Assembly: GCF_024181585.1 (NCBI RefSeq)
Contig: NZ_CP054258.1
Location: forward strand, 868,001-932,000
DNA from: Treponema socranskii subsp. buccale
GTDB lineage: Bacteria > Spirochaetota > Spirochaetia > Treponematales > Treponemataceae
Length of the DNA: 64,000 nt
Direction of reading: 5' to 3'
Shown: positions 1 through 10,039 of the stretch, in pieces
How positions within the stretch are numbered: position 1 is the stretch's first letter
Layout: the number at the start of each line of letters is the position of its first letter
The notes under the pieces: generated by a model
The model's database searches: none
What the model saw: only the letters and a program-made list of their open reading frames with translations
Told to the model about the DNA's origin: nothing
Translations under genes and position numbers: made by a program

Positions 1-1168
1 GCACGTTTACGATGACGAAAGCGCCCGCATCTTTTTCTTTTTTGATGCTTTCCAAAAGCTCGTCGCTCTGCCACAAAATACCCGCCCGCGTGTCGGTCGC
101 AGTTGCAGTCGTTTTGCCGTTAAAGCCCGAGCGTTCGACGGGAAAGGCGCCGCATGAGATGATCGCGAACGTCGTGTCTCCGACGGTTTTATGATAAAAC
201 TTTTTTGCCTCGTCCGCATTGCGTCCCGCTCCGCTTGTCGGTATGCCGTACTTTTCAAAAGCGGCGAGCGTGTCCTTAAAACCTTCTTCTCCGAAATCGT
301 ACGAGTGATTATTCGCCTGCATGAGATAATCGAATCCCGCGTCTTTTAAGTGCGGCAGCACTCTTTCGTCGAAACGGAACGTATAAGTTTTTACCGCATT
401 GTTTTTTGAAGACGTTACGACGCCTTCGAGATTTCCGATCGTAATATCGTTTTTTTGCAAAACCGAAAGCGTATTTCCGAATACCGTTTCGAGGCCGTCC
501 GGACGATCGATTAAAATTTCCTGTACACCGCGCGCAACCATGATGTCGCCGACGCTTGCAACGAAAATCGTTTTACATGCGGATGCGTTTTTCGGCGCAA
601 AGAGGGCTTTGCAGAGTGCGGTGAATTTTTCCGCATATCTTTTATCGTATGAGACGCACACGGCGTAGCGCTTTACGGAAAGTGCATAGCCTTCGCTTCC
701 GGCATAGACGCCGTCAACCGGAAGCGCGCGATTACCCTCCGGCATTGAAGCCGCCTCGGAAAAAGAGACGCTCGCATCGGGAGAAAGGAGCGATGCTTGC
801 GGCGTTCCGTCGTTTGTAAAATCCGCTTTTACCGAAGGAAGCAGTTCCGTTTCGGATAACAGATAATAGACTTCGTTTTCGCTTCGTGCTTCTTTTGCGA
901 TCGGCACTTCTGTCCTTTCCGAAATTCGTCCTATCGTAACGGGAACGGCGCCGAAAAACGAGGGGCGCATGTTTTCGCTTTCTTTTATAAAGCGGAACGA
1001 AGGCTTTTCGCTTTGCACCGCTTCGAATTCCGCTTTGTAGGATTCGTAGAGCGCATCCGACACGCGGACGAAAAGTCTTGCAGGACGGAATGCTCTTAGG
1101 GCGAGAGCGATAAAAAAAAGCGATGCGAGAGCAAAAAAAATCGCTCGTATTTTCTTGGGATACATCAT
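1..1168 (-). CDS. CapA-family (PGA_cap) metallophosphoesterase-like protein, 3' end outside the window
   Basis: Reading leftwards from an ATG at 1168 there is one open frame of about 389 codons running off the window. It begins with a lysine-rich, membrane-spanning N-terminus (about residues 5-25). Around residues 215-340 it has the hallmarks of the CapA/PGA_cap calcineurin-like fold: VGDIMVARG, GNLEGVV, ANNHSYDFG and a following TLAAFEKYGI-type helix. Family members are anchored envelope proteins linked to poly-gamma-glutamate or surface polymer metabolism. The exact substrate here is unknown. The start overlaps the stop of the upstream TPR gene as ATGA, so the two are probably translationally coupled. 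The second ATG (1165) is an alternative start. Confidence 0.8.
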   Translation of the reverse strand, partial: MMYPKKIRAIFFALASLFFIALALRAFRPARLFVRVSDALYESYKAEFEAVQSEKPSFRFIKESENMRPSFFGAVPVTIGRISERTEVPIAKEARSENEVYYLLSETELLPSVKADFTNDGTPQASLLSPDASVSFSEAASMPEGNRALPVDGVYAGSEGYALSVKRYAVCVSYDKRYAEKFTALCKALFAPKNASACKTIFVASVGDIMVARGVQEILIDRPDGLETVFGNTLSVLQKNDITIGNLEGVVTSSKNNAVKTYTFRFDERVLPHLKDAGFDYLMQANNHSYDFGEEGFKDTLAAFEKYGIPTSGAGRNADEAKKFYHKTVGDTTFAIISCGAFPVERSGFNGKTTATATDTRAGILWQSDELLESIKKEKDAGAFVIVNV

Positions 1169-2934
1169 TTTATTAATTTTGACAGCTCCTCGTTCAGTTT
1201 CCGCATTTCGGCATTGTTCGGGTCTAAGGCGACGACCTGTTTGAGATAATACTGCGCTTTACGGTAGTCGCGTTTTTCATAGTAGATTTCATAGAGTCTG
1301 AAAAGCGCGTCCGCATTTCTCGGGTTTGCGATGAGGCTCGAACGCAAATCGGTAAGAGAATCTTCTTCCGCCGTATCCAAAAAACTCCTTCGGTAATAAA
1401 AAAAACTCCGCATTCGCGAAGAAGATGCCGGCAGGCGGGAATTGATAAGCGAAAGCGCCTGTGCACTCCGGCCGGTTTTACTCAGCACGACGATGTATGA
1501 CTGCACTATATCGTCGTCGTCGGGATTTTCGGCGTACAGCGGCGAGATGAGATTCCACGCTTCATCGTTCCTTCCGAGTTCGAGGCAGATGCGGATATGT
1601 ACGAATATGTCGCTTCGAATCGCCTCGCTTGAAGCGACGAGCGCTTTGCTCGAATCGTATGCGCTCTTCCATTTTCCGTCGTGCATCAATCCGTCAATTT
1701 CATAACGTTTCGCTTCCGTATTTGCAGGATCGATTTCAAGTGCGCGCTTTGCAAATTCTTCGGCGGTAAAACCCGCAAGCGGAGCGGACGTCGAAGAAGC
1801 CAGACGCGCGGCAAAGAGGAGGACGTCCAAATCGTTCGGATACAGCGAAAGCGCGCGCTCGATCGTTTCTGATGCGGCTGCAAAGTTTTTACTCCACTCG
1901 TACTGCAGGCGGGCGCGGAGCAAAAGATAGGCACGGGAAGACGTATCCTGCCTCGCGTACACGTCGAGGAGGGATGCCGCCCTGATGTAATCGCCTCTGC
2001 CGGCTAAAATGCGCGCACGGAACAAAACGTAATCCAAATCGTTCGGTTCCTGCTGGAGCACGCGGCCGACGTATTCTTCGGCTGCAGAAAAATCGTTAAG
2101 CGCAAACGATGTTTCGGCGCAGAGCTTCAATACGGCGATGTCCGCAGGATAGCGCTGTAAAAGAGAGAGCGCTGCAGTCTGCGCTTCCTGCATTCTGCCC
2201 AGCCGCTTTAAGCAATCCGCTTCGGCGTATGCGATTTCTTTACATGAAAGTGCGGATTTTGCGGCACGCGAAAAATGATCGAGCGCTTTTTCCGTTTGCA
2301 TCGTTTTTATATACAGCACGCCGATAAGGTAATGAGCGAGGGCGGAGTCGGGACGAAGCGCAAGAGAAGCCGTGAGCGCCTGCTCCGCAATCGACGCATA
2401 AGAAGAAACATCGTCCGCTTTAATGACGACGAGAGAGGGAAGGACGAGCGTAAAAAAATCGACGTTTCCGGTACTTAAATCGTAGATGCCCTTTTGCGCC
2501 GATTCGATCGCTCCGAGATACGCGGTCGCTTCGGTTACCGGCGGCGTTTCCCAATCAACGCGTTCGGAAGGCCATGCGATTTTCATGATACCCGAAAGGA
2601 CGTTTAAAAGCACTTTTTCCGCTTCTGTATAATCCTCTCCCGATTTCCGCAAAAGAGAGACGGCGCTCCGTATGGAAGCGGGGGAAGCGTTTTCTGCAGC
2701 CGCCATCGCATCGGGGGCGATGCGAAAAAAAAACGTACGGCGCGTCCGCTTGGGTACTTCTATTGCGATCGCCGTTTTTTTATCGTCTGTCGTTTCGTTT
2801 TCGTAATTTTTTGCCGCGCTTTGCACGGACGGAGCCTTTTTTTTCGATGCCGCGCACGGAGGAGCGGCACAAAACGTACATATTACCGTAACGAGAATTA
2901 TTAATTTTATTCCGCTTCGGAAATATATACGCAC
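1165..2934 (-). CDS. TPR-repeat protein with signal anchor
   Basis: 589 residues. An N-terminal hydrophobic segment (about 8-27) is followed by a low-complexity linker and then many degenerate tetratricopeptide repeats from about residue 190 to the C-terminus. Examples are the segments around ALAHYLIGVLYIKTMQTEKA, NDLDYVLFRARILAGRGDY and NADALFRLYEIYYEKRDYRK. The protein is likely periplasmic or membrane-anchored and a scaffold for protein-protein interactions; no enzymatic motif is seen. It is the middle gene of a leftward operon, 3 bp downstream of the membrane protein gene and overlapping the CapA-like gene. Precise function is not recognisable. Confidence 0.75.
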   Translation of the reverse strand: MRIYFRSGIKLIILVTVICTFCAAPPCAASKKKAPSVQSAAKNYENETTDDKKTAIAIEVPKRTRRTFFFRIAPDAMAAAENASPASIRSAVSLLRKSGEDYTEAEKVLLNVLSGIMKIAWPSERVDWETPPVTEATAYLGAIESAQKGIYDLSTGNVDFFTLVLPSLVVIKADDVSSYASIAEQALTASLALRPDSALAHYLIGVLYIKTMQTEKALDHFSRAAKSALSCKEIAYAEADCLKRLGRMQEAQTAALSLLQRYPADIAVLKLCAETSFALNDFSAAEEYVGRVLQQEPNDLDYVLFRARILAGRGDYIRAASLLDVYARQDTSSRAYLLLRARLQYEWSKNFAAASETIERALSLYPNDLDVLLFAARLASSTSAPLAGFTAEEFAKRALEIDPANTEAKRYEIDGLMHDGKWKSAYDSSKALVASSEAIRSDIFVHIRICLELGRNDEAWNLISPLYAENPDDDDIVQSYIVVLSKTGRSAQALSLINSRLPASSSRMRSFFYYRRSFLDTAEEDSLTDLRSSLIANPRNADALFRLYEIYYEKRDYRKAQYYLKQVVALDPNNAEMRKLNEELSKLIK

Positions 2935-2937
2935 CGA

Positions 2938-3543
2938 TTATAATCCTTTGTCGAAAAGTTCTTCTTCGTCTATATCGATTTCTTCACTTTCTTCTTCGAC
3001 GTAAAATTGATTGTATTTTTGCTGCAGCAAAAAGAGGACAACCATAAAGATTCCGGAACTGATAATAAAGAATGGGATGAACGTGAGGACAAAACTTTTG
3101 AACGAGCCGGGAATGATGCGGAACGAAAACAGCAAAAACACGATACCGAATAAAAGCAGCGTTACCGCCGGAAAGGTATAGGCGATGCGCAGTTTGTGTG
3201 CTTTATAAAATCCCGCCGCTAAAAGCGCAATGGAAGCGAAGACGACCGAAGCCGGCCACCATTCGTGTATCGTTTTCGGAATGACGCCTCCCGTAACGAG
3301 GCCGAAAAAGATTCCCGAAAGAGAGCAGAATATGCCGAGAAAAAGATGGAACGAATTATGCGTAAAAGACAACGTAAAGTATAAAAAGACGGCTCCGAAG
3401 ATGATGCCTACGATGGGCCATGCGGTCATGACGAGGCTGTCCGTCCCGCCGGGTGACAGAATAAACATGATAAATCCGGCAGTGATCAAAAATATCCCCA
3501 ACGCGAGAATCATATTGTAAAAGCGCATACTGTGTCTTTTCAT
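2938..3543 (-). CDS. six-helix integral membrane protein, function unknown
   Basis: 201 residues, with six hydrophobic stretches in three closely spaced pairs. The C-terminal tail is strongly acidic (about residues 180-200, rich in Glu/Asp). The layout resembles small LiaF/DUF-type membrane proteins, but I cannot assign a family. It is the first gene of the leftward operon with the TPR and CapA-like genes, and is divergent from the gene at 3610. An internal Met at codon 6 is an alternative start. Confidence 0.65.
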   Translation of the reverse strand: MKRHSMRFYNMILALGIFLITAGFIMFILSPGGTDSLVMTAWPIVGIIFGAVFLYFTLSFTHNSFHLFLGIFCSLSGIFFGLVTGGVIPKTIHEWWPASVVFASIALLAAGFYKAHKLRIAYTFPAVTLLLFGIVFLLFSFRIIPGSFKSFVLTFIPFFIISSGIFMVVLFLLQQKYNQFYVEEESEEIDIDEEELFDKGL

Positions 3544-3575
3544 GGTATTTTATAGAATACACTTTATACGGCGTC

Positions 3576-3604
3576 TTGCCAATAAGTCCCGCTCGTGCTA
3601 CAGT
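3576..3604 (+). promoter_or_regulatory. sigma70-type promoter, probably giving a leaderless mRNA
   Basis: TTGCCA (3576-3581), a 17-nt spacer and TACAGT (3599-3604) preceded by TGC. The -10 ends 5 nt before the ATG at 3610, so transcription should begin at or next to the start codon. No Shine-Dalgarno sequence is visible. Confidence 0.5.
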
Positions 3605-3609
3605 ACCGT

Positions 3610-4656
3610 ATGTTGAAAAAGGTTTCGTATGCGGCGGGGATCGCCGTACTGCTCGCCTGTATTTTTGCGTTTCCGTCGTCGGTGTCGACTGCGGAGCCCA
3701 AACGCAGAGAGCAGATGCAGCTTATAACCCTTCTCAAAAGACCCGGTCTTGCAGAGGGCAGCCGGTACGCGATCGTCAATCAAATCGCAAACAATATGCT
3801 TTCGGCGAATGACTATCAATCCGCCGTTTTGTTTTTAACCGATTGGGTACAAAAACATCCCGACGACGCATACAATTCGTATTGGCTTTTGATGACCGGG
3901 TACGCATACCTTTCGATGAGTGCGGAGCCCTTTGCGGAATATTATTTCGACCGCATTTTGCGCCATTATCCCGATTTGCTCGTAAAGGGGCGTTCCGTCC
4001 ACTTTTTGTGTCTTAAAAATCTTATCCGCATAAGCAAAACGTCTTCTACGCGTATCGCCTATTTTAACGAAATGATAAACCGGTTTCCGTCAGAAGTCAG
4101 CGTTACGGAACTGTATTACCGCCGTGCGCTTGAATACGAAAAGGACAGCGAGTGGGAAGCGGCTTTGCGTTCTTTTGCGCAGTTTCTCGAACAGCCCGAC
4201 GCTCCGACGATCCAGATTGCGGGAGAGCCGAACGCATACAGCGATGCCCGCCGCCTGGTCGATTTTAATAATTCTTCCAAAGACTGGACATTTGAAAGCC
4301 TCGACGCCCTCGTTACCGCAGTCAAAACTGCGATCACGCGCTACGATTGGAGAGCGCTCGACAGCTATTGCGCAAAGATCAACTTTTTTTATATGTCGTG
4401 GACGCAGGACGAAAACGATCCGAATTCGCAAAAAGAATTTTCTCTGCGCGTGTATATGCGCGGGCAGCGTATTTCGTTCAGTGATAAAATCGAGCAGGGA
4501 ACGACGCCGAACGAAGCGTATCTGCGTACATGGGGATGGACACCCTATTCGCCTGCGTGGTACTTATATTTTCGCAAAGTCGATTTTCCGATCGATCCCG
4601 ACATAAACGGCAACTGGGAATGGGCGGGCATTTACATGGGCGAACGGCTCTTATGA
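3610..4656 (+). CDS. exported protein with TPR-like N-terminal half, unknown function
   Basis: 348 residues from ATG 3610. I preferred this over the ATG at 3595 because that codon lies inside the promoter. A signal-peptide-like segment occupies residues 3-25. Helical repeat-like segments (about 35-200) include VSVTELYYRRALEYEKDSEW, typical of TPR-like solenoids. The C-terminal third is rich in Trp/Tyr and is unrecognised. The stop overlaps the start of the lytic transglycosylase gene (ATGA), which suggests a joint envelope role. Confidence 0.7.
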   Translation: MLKKVSYAAGIAVLLACIFAFPSSVSTAEPKRREQMQLITLLKRPGLAEGSRYAIVNQIANNMLSANDYQSAVLFLTDWVQKHPDDAYNSYWLLMTGYAYLSMSAEPFAEYYFDRILRHYPDLLVKGRSVHFLCLKNLIRISKTSSTRIAYFNEMINRFPSEVSVTELYYRRALEYEKDSEWEAALRSFAQFLEQPDAPTIQIAGEPNAYSDARRLVDFNNSSKDWTFESLDALVTAVKTAITRYDWRALDSYCAKINFFYMSWTQDENDPNSQKEFSLRVYMRGQRISFSDKIEQGTTPNEAYLRTWGWTPYSPAWYLYFRKVDFPIDPDINGNWEWAGIYMGERLL

Positions 4657-5996
4657 CGCGCTCCCTCCGTTCGGCTCTTGTATGCGCGGTTTTCGTTTTT
4701 TCGTTCGCATCCGATGCCGCCGCTGAAGGTCTCGCATCACTCGACAATTCCGCTAAACGTCCGCCGGATGCCGCAGGTGCCGCCGCTGAAGAGCGCACAT
4801 CGCTTGAAGCTTCGGCAAATCGAACCGTTTCCGATTCCGCATCGCTCGAAGACGAACTCGCTTCTCTTCCGCTCGTACAAACGCTCGATACGGCCGATGC
4901 CGACGGAAGCCCGAATCCCCCTTCAAGCGATGTCGAACTTCCGCAAAGTGTGCACGCCTCAAACGGCACGCCGGAGGAGGTCGAAGTCAAACCTGTCGTA
5001 CGAGAGGAAATGCCGCTTTCCGTCGCATATAAGGAGCTCGACATTCCCGGAGCGGACAGACCGTCAGTGCAAAAATACCGCGATTATTATCTTTCGGAAA
5101 AAGCGGTCAAATGGCTTTCCGTCGTTCTCGAAAACGGAGAACAGTATCGACTCTACGTGCGCGAAAAGCTCAAAGAGCGCGGTATGCCGTCCGTTCTCGA
5201 ATATCTTCCCGTCGTCGAATCGGGCTATACGACAAATGCAAAATCGAGGAGCGGAGCGGTCGGCCTCTGGCAGTTTATGGCAAACAGCACAAAACCCTTT
5301 CTCGTCAGAAACGATTTTGTCGACGAGCGGCTCGACCCGTGGAAATCGACCGACGCGGCGCTCGCAAAGCTGCAGGAAAATTTCAATATGTTTCACGACT
5401 GGCTTCTCGCGATCGCCGCGTACAACTGCGGTGCGGGCGCCATGGCGAGAGCGCTTGCAAAAAATCCCGGCAAAGATTTTTGGTATTTGGCGGAACACAA
5501 ACAGCTGCGCGATCAAACGGCCGAATACGTGCCCAAGCTCCTCGCCGTCGCGGACGCTGCGGAAAACGCCGCGTACTATGCGGTCGCCCTTCCGTCGGCA
5601 AAAGACGAAAGTGGCGGGCCCGTCAATCCCCGTGCCGGTTTTTTCGATTACGCCGAAACGAAGGGTGCGATTTCGGTCAAGCGGCTTGCGTACGAATTGA
5701 AGATCGACGAAGACACGCTTTCTTCCCTCAATTCGGCGCTCTTTCGCGGCATCACACCGCCTTCATCCGCATGGCGCATCCGCGTACCCGAAGGTATGGC
5801 GCGCTCGGCACAGGATGCGATCGCCGCGATCGAACCCTATCGTTTTCAAACGCGTTATACGGTACATGAGGGCGATTCGCTGTGGAGCGTCGCCAAGCGT
5901 TTCGGCACGACGGTTGACGCCCTGTGCGATGCGAACAACGTAAAATCGAATGCGGTTTTGCGGATCGGAAAAATTCTCTATATACCCGTAAAATAA
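4653..5996 (+). CDS. MltD-like membrane-bound lytic murein transglycosylase with LysM domain
   Basis: 447 residues from ATG 4653, which overlaps the previous stop. The order is: signal peptide (1-25), an Ala/Ser/Glu-rich linker (to about 110), an SLT/lysozyme-like domain (about 150-300), and a LysM domain at the C-terminus (about 402-446, YTVHEGDSLWSVAKRFGTTV). The SLT domain has the catalytic Glu in PVVESGY (about E189), followed by GLWQFM and AYNCG. Such enzymes cleave the glycan strands of peptidoglycan in the periplasm with 1,6-anhydro product formation. It lies between two envelope genes, in the same direction and probably in one operon. Confidence 0.9.
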   Translation: MTRSLRSALVCAVFVFSFASDAAAEGLASLDNSAKRPPDAAGAAAEERTSLEASANRTVSDSASLEDELASLPLVQTLDTADADGSPNPPSSDVELPQSVHASNGTPEEVEVKPVVREEMPLSVAYKELDIPGADRPSVQKYRDYYLSEKAVKWLSVVLENGEQYRLYVREKLKERGMPSVLEYLPVVESGYTTNAKSRSGAVGLWQFMANSTKPFLVRNDFVDERLDPWKSTDAALAKLQENFNMFHDWLLAIAAYNCGAGAMARALAKNPGKDFWYLAEHKQLRDQTAEYVPKLLAVADAAENAAYYAVALPSAKDESGGPVNPRAGFFDYAETKGAISVKRLAYELKIDEDTLSSLNSALFRGITPPSSAWRIRVPEGMARSAQDAIAAIEPYRFQTRYTVHEGDSLWSVAKRFGTTVDALCDANNVKSNAVLRIGKILYIPVK

Positions 5997-6020
5997 GCCG
6001 ATATTTTTATGTGAGTGCGT

Positions 6021-7403
6021 ATGCAAAAAAAAATTATACTGTCTGTCTGTATTTTTTTCGTTTCAATGGTGAGCGCGTTTTCGCAAAGCGGAGCTATGAC
6101 GTCCGTAAGCCGCGTCGACTGGACAAAACAGCAGTTCGTTTCGTCCGTTTCATTCGATACGGAAAGGGCAGGCATATCGCTGCCTTCGGGCAAAAACGCC
6201 GCTGCGGAATCGATGTACGTAAAGCTTCCCGCATTGATTAAAGATCCGCTTTTATCGCTCTACGTCGATAACGCAAAGCAGCTCGGAGATTTGATACTCG
6301 ACGGCACGCTTACGTTGAAAGAGATCACCGACATCGTTTACGGCGGCAAAATGACGAGTGCGGTTTTTAAAGGCGGAAAACTCACGCTTTCCTTTACCGA
6401 TACGATTTCCATCCCGTCGATAAGCGGTATGCTGCTCAAGCAGCGCACGCCCTACGCGCCCCTCGTTCCGATTGCATCGGCCGCCTCCCGCGCGTATTCG
6501 GGTATCGTCATAGATGCGCGGGGCAAGCTGCCCGTGCACGGCGAATACGTCGAAAGCGTCGTATCGCCCTGCTTTTTTCCGCGCATTTGGGATGAAAATA
6601 TGGATTTGATTTACGAACGCGATATGGCATCATTCGATGCGGCAAAAGCGAGAGGTATCGTCCTCTACGGAGAGTCCGACGATACGCGTGCATATCACGA
6701 ACGCACGGGCTATGATCCGCTGTACATCAAAGCGTATAAAGTGTACGGAAAAAATCGCACCGATCCCGTCATCCGCTCAAGCGATGCGCTTCGCATTCTC
6801 ACCGTAGCGCAAAACCGGGCGCTTTTAAAAGAAGGCAAAGTCGTCGTCATCCTCGACAAAGACGAGCTTGTGCACGATGTGAGCGCACCTCTCAAAGACG
6901 ATTCATACTACGCCGCCTACGATACACTCCGCCGAGAGATTACCGGAGGAGAGAGTGCGGCTGAAACTCAAAACGGCTCAAGCGGCGGCGTTCCCGATAC
7001 AAAAGTCGACGACGGGGTGAGAGGCATCGTCATATCGGTTGCGAACGTAAAGTTTATTCCCGATTCGCCTGAACTTTTGCCGGCGGAAAGAGCGCGCATA
7101 GAACGCATCGCATCGTCGCTCAAAGAAATTATTAAAAACAATGACGGCTATACGATATTCGTCGAAGGCCATACGGCCGATGTCGGAAAACCGGAAGGGC
7201 AGATGAACCTTTCGATCGAACGTACGAAAACGATCATGCACGCGCTCATCGCATACGGTATACCCGCTTCTCTTTTCAGCTACCGCGGTTACGGCGGCAC
7301 GCTTCCCGCCGCTCCGAACGATACCGAAGAAGGCCGCAGACAAAATCGGCGCGTCGTCATCACCGTGCGCCCGAAAGACACGTACATACAGCGGGATCAA
7401 TAA
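6021..7403 (+). CDS. OmpA-family protein with C-terminal peptidoglycan-binding domain
   Basis: 460 residues from ATG 6021; a GTG two codons upstream (6015) is the alternative. It has a cleavable signal peptide (about 1-20), a long unassigned middle region, and a C-terminal OmpA-like domain (about 330-450) containing [23 protein letters not shown] and [10 protein letters not shown]. The Asp and Arg positions that bind diaminopimelate in this family appear as TAD and NRRV. The domain likely tethers an envelope layer to peptidoglycan. It is 25 nt after the transglycosylase and 2 nt before the ABC ATPase gene, consistent with one transcription unit. Confidence 0.85.
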   Translation: MQKKIILSVCIFFVSMVSAFSQSGAMTSVSRVDWTKQQFVSSVSFDTERAGISLPSGKNAAAESMYVKLPALIKDPLLSLYVDNAKQLGDLILDGTLTLKEITDIVYGGKMTSAVFKGGKLTLSFTDTISIPSISGMLLKQRTPYAPLVPIASAASRAYSGIVIDARGKLPVHGEYVESVVSPCFFPRIWDENMDLIYERDMASFDAAKARGIVLYGESDDTRAYHERTGYDPLYIKAYKVYGKNRTDPVIRSSDALRILTVAQNRALLKEGKVVVILDKDELVHDVSAPLKDDSYYAAYDTLRREITGGESAAETQNGSSGGVPDTKVDDGVRGIVISVANVKFIPDSPELLPAERARIERIASSLKEIIKNNDGYTIFVEGHTADVGKPEGQMNLSIERTKTIMHALIAYGIPASLFSYRGYGGTLPAAPNDTEEGRRQNRRVVITVRPKDTYIQRDQ

Positions 7404-7405
7404 CG

Positions 7406-8164
7406 ATGCGGCAAAGCGAAGAGATTATTAAAATAGAAAACCTTTCGAAATCGTTCGGTACGACGGAAATTATTAAAAATATTTCGTTTTCCGTATACAG
7501 GGGCGAAGTGCTCGGTATCATCGGCCCCTCGGGAAGCGGCAAGTCTACGATCCTCCGCTGCATTACGCAGCTTGAAACCGTAAGCGGCGGTTCCGTTTCG
7601 ATATGCGGGCAAAACCTCGTCAAAGACGGCATCTATGCGGATAAAACCGCTCTTCGATCGATAGCGCTGAAAACGGGACTCGTCTTTCAGAATTTCAATT
7701 TATTTCCGCACTATTCGGTTTTGCAGAACGTCGCGGACGCTCCCCGCCGCGTTCTCGGAAAAACTGCGGAAGAAGCGAACGCGCTTGCGGTCGATCTTCT
7801 TTCGCGCATGGGGCTTGCCGATAAAATCGAAAATTATCCTTTCGAACTTTCGGGCGGACAGCAGCAGCGTGTCGGCATTGCGCGTGCGCTTGCGCTCAAT
7901 CCGGAAGTGCTGCTTTTCGACGAACCGACGAGCGCCCTCGATCCGGAATTGACCGGTGAAATACTTTCCGTTATCAAAACGCTTGCCGCGGAAAAGATGA
8001 CGATGGTCGTCGTCACTCACGAAATGGCGTTCGCCCGCGACACGAGCAGCCATATCATATTTATGGACGGAGGCGTCATCGTCGAACAGGGGTCTCCGAA
8101 AGACGTCATCGACAATCCGAGAGAAGCGCGCACGAAAGCGTTTTTGGCAAGATTCAACGCGTAA
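7406..8164 (+). CDS. amino-acid-type ABC transporter ATP-binding protein (GlnQ/HisP family)
   Basis: 252 residues, typical length for polar-amino-acid ABC ATPases. Walker [10 protein letters not shown] (about 39-47), Q-loop FQNFNLFPH, signature LSGGQQQR, Walker [12 protein letters not shown] and the switch His in VVTHEM are all intact. It should energise amino-acid uptake at the inner face of the membrane. No permease or binding-protein gene adjoins it, so its partner must be encoded elsewhere. It starts 2 nt after the OmpA-like stop. Confidence 0.88.
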   Translation: MRQSEEIIKIENLSKSFGTTEIIKNISFSVYRGEVLGIIGPSGSGKSTILRCITQLETVSGGSVSICGQNLVKDGIYADKTALRSIALKTGLVFQNFNLFPHYSVLQNVADAPRRVLGKTAEEANALAVDLLSRMGLADKIENYPFELSGGQQQRVGIARALALNPEVLLFDEPTSALDPELTGEILSVIKTLAAEKMTMVVVTHEMAFARDTSSHIIFMDGGVIVEQGSPKDVIDNPREARTKAFLARFNA

Positions 8165-8170
8165 ATCCGA

Positions 8171-8199
8171 TTGCGATAATACCGACTGCATGGTATACT
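8171..8199 (+). promoter_or_regulatory. sigma70-type promoter of the 8229 gene
   Basis: TTGCGA (8171-8176), a 17-nt spacer and TATACT (8194-8199). The predicted start of transcription lies about 20 nt upstream of a GGAG Shine-Dalgarno at 8219-8222. Confidence 0.55.
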
Positions 8200-8228
8200 G
8201 TAATCGACAACAAAAAACGGAGCGTGGT

Positions 8229-9917
8229 ATGGACGAGCAGGAATTGGATCCGTCGATCGCAGCATTGCTTGCGGAAGCGGAAAAGTCGCACCGAATCGGC
8301 GAAGCGGAAATCGATACGGGGCGGGCGGATGCCTCGCCCGAAGCGAAAACGGACAGAGATGCCGAACGGAGATTGCCGAAAGGAATTCACGATGTCGATT
8401 TGGGTGTCAAAGGCTTCGGTCCTCCGGGAAAATCGCTGAACGATGTTCCGTCCGATGTTTTCGACGATCCGCAGTATTATAAAACGGCGCTTTCCGGCGA
8501 AAACGAATCGGCACAGCGCGTACACGTACAGCTTTCAAAATATCTTACGAGTCAGGATCCGAAAGACCGTGCTGTTTTCCGGCAAAATATTATTTCGGCG
8601 TATTGGGAACTTTTGCGCGGTATGGCGGAAAAATCGGGCAATATGCATTTGCCGATGCCCAAGCGCATGCTCATGCGTTTCGGCGTTTTGCTTCCGTCGC
8701 TTTTCAAACCGGAACAAAAAGAATTTTTTTCGCGCATCATATTTGAAAACCTTACGAACGAACCGATTCTCTACATGGACGAATGGTTTAAAGAAGTCCT
8801 CTCGGGGCGCATGAATATTTCGATGACGGACGAACCCGCCTCTTCGCGCAGGATCAGTAAAAATCCCGATGAAGCTCAGATGCAGGAACAGACGCGGCTC
8901 ATGCAGCTGCAGTCGAAAAATTCCGGTAAACTGCAGAGCGCGGAAAGCATGCTTACGATGAAAGAGCACGAGCGCGAAATGCTTGAAATCGAATTGAAGC
9001 GCCTCGTCGACACTATATGTGAACACCAGCCCTGTTTCGGGCTCGAGCCGCATCTCGCTCCGTACACCGACGCGCAAAAGCACGATTTTTCCGAGATAAG
9101 CGACAAACTGCGAAACCTTTCGCGGAACGATAAAGAACTTACAAAAAATTTGCGCGAGTTTGAAGAAGCGAAGGGCATCTTCGACAGCGTACAGGAAAAG
9201 CTCGCCGCGGGGCCCGAGATCGTCGAAATGAATACGGGCGACCTGAAAACCGAATTCGATACGGTGCGTCAGATGGCGAAGATGACGGTCGGCAGGCAGG
9301 GAAATCAGTTTCCCATTTTTACGCGCGAGTTTTTTCACTGCACCGAAAAGGGGACGGGTACGCGTGAAAACGTGCTCGAAGTTATGCGCTGGGTCGAGTC
9401 GATCGATCCGGGCGCGTTTTGCCGCATTCACAAAAGCGTGCCGAACAGAATCATTCCGTATACGCTGCTCGTGCCGACGTACGGCGACCGCGGTTTTTGC
9501 TGGCAGCCCTTCGACCGTTACAATCTCGTGACGAGCCGCGGGCGCATCGTCATTCCGATGTATCCTCGCGATCTGCTGATCGCCGTGCTGACCGCCGTCG
9601 CGGACCTCCGCTGGCAGGTCGCAAAAGAAAAAGCGTCGTATTATTGGATGGAAGAAGGGCTTACCGGTCAATATTATCAATACATCGACCGGCAAAAATT
9701 AAAAGGCGATCTCAAACAATTTTTTATCGAAGATTACGTTTTGTGGATGACGAAAGAATCCTCCGGCGTACAGCGCCTCGATAAAGAAGTGCGCGGCATC
9801 TTTTGGCGCAATATGCCGTTTCCGCAGCCGCTCAAAGAAGAGCTTAGGAAACGGAGCCTCGTGTACGACGAGTTGTGCATCAAAGATAACAACCGCGCGA
9901 TGTCGGACGGATATTGA
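8229..9917 (+). CDS. conserved-looking cytoplasmic protein with coiled coil, unknown function
   Basis: 562 residues from ATG 8229. This start is chosen because GGAG lies just upstream and the promoter is between it and the earlier ATG at 8190. There is no signal peptide or membrane segment. A charged coiled-coil region spans about 255-345. The C-terminal half contains many aromatic and Arg residues. I do not recognise a family. It stands alone, with its own promoter and with the flavoprotein gene following under a separate promoter. Confidence 0.65.
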   Translation: MDEQELDPSIAALLAEAEKSHRIGEAEIDTGRADASPEAKTDRDAERRLPKGIHDVDLGVKGFGPPGKSLNDVPSDVFDDPQYYKTALSGENESAQRVHVQLSKYLTSQDPKDRAVFRQNIISAYWELLRGMAEKSGNMHLPMPKRMLMRFGVLLPSLFKPEQKEFFSRIIFENLTNEPILYMDEWFKEVLSGRMNISMTDEPASSRRISKNPDEAQMQEQTRLMQLQSKNSGKLQSAESMLTMKEHEREMLEIELKRLVDTICEHQPCFGLEPHLAPYTDAQKHDFSEISDKLRNLSRNDKELTKNLREFEEAKGIFDSVQEKLAAGPEIVEMNTGDLKTEFDTVRQMAKMTVGRQGNQFPIFTREFFHCTEKGTGTRENVLEVMRWVESIDPGAFCRIHKSVPNRIIPYTLLVPTYGDRGFCWQPFDRYNLVTSRGRIVIPMYPRDLLIAVLTAVADLRWQVAKEKASYYWMEEGLTGQYYQYIDRQKLKGDLKQFFIEDYVLWMTKESSGVQRLDKEVRGIFWRNMPFPQPLKEELRKRSLVYDELCIKDNNRAMSDGY

Positions 9918-9967
9918 TCGGCAGTCTGTGCGGCGGATTTTACCGAATCCCGCATTTCATTTTCCTA

Positions 9968-10023
9968 TAGACAGATATGGAAAAGCGTGTATACTGTTCT
10001 TGACGGATTAATAATTCTGTCAA
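9968..10023 (+). promoter_or_regulatory. promoter and dyad operator of the flavoprotein gene
   Basis: TAGACA (9968-9973), a 16-nt spacer and TATACT (9990-9995). Immediately downstream is an imperfect dyad at 10000-10023 with arms TTGAC and GTCAA. It sits between the transcription start and the AGGAG ribosome site (10023-10027). A repressor bound there would block elongation or initiation. The regulator is unknown. Confidence 0.45.
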
Positions 10024-10039
10024 GGAGTTTAATATCGTT

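Noticed and set aside
5111-5869. 252-codon ORF in the lytic transglycosylase region
   Set aside because: Arg-rich shadow of the MltD-like frame; no family resemblance.
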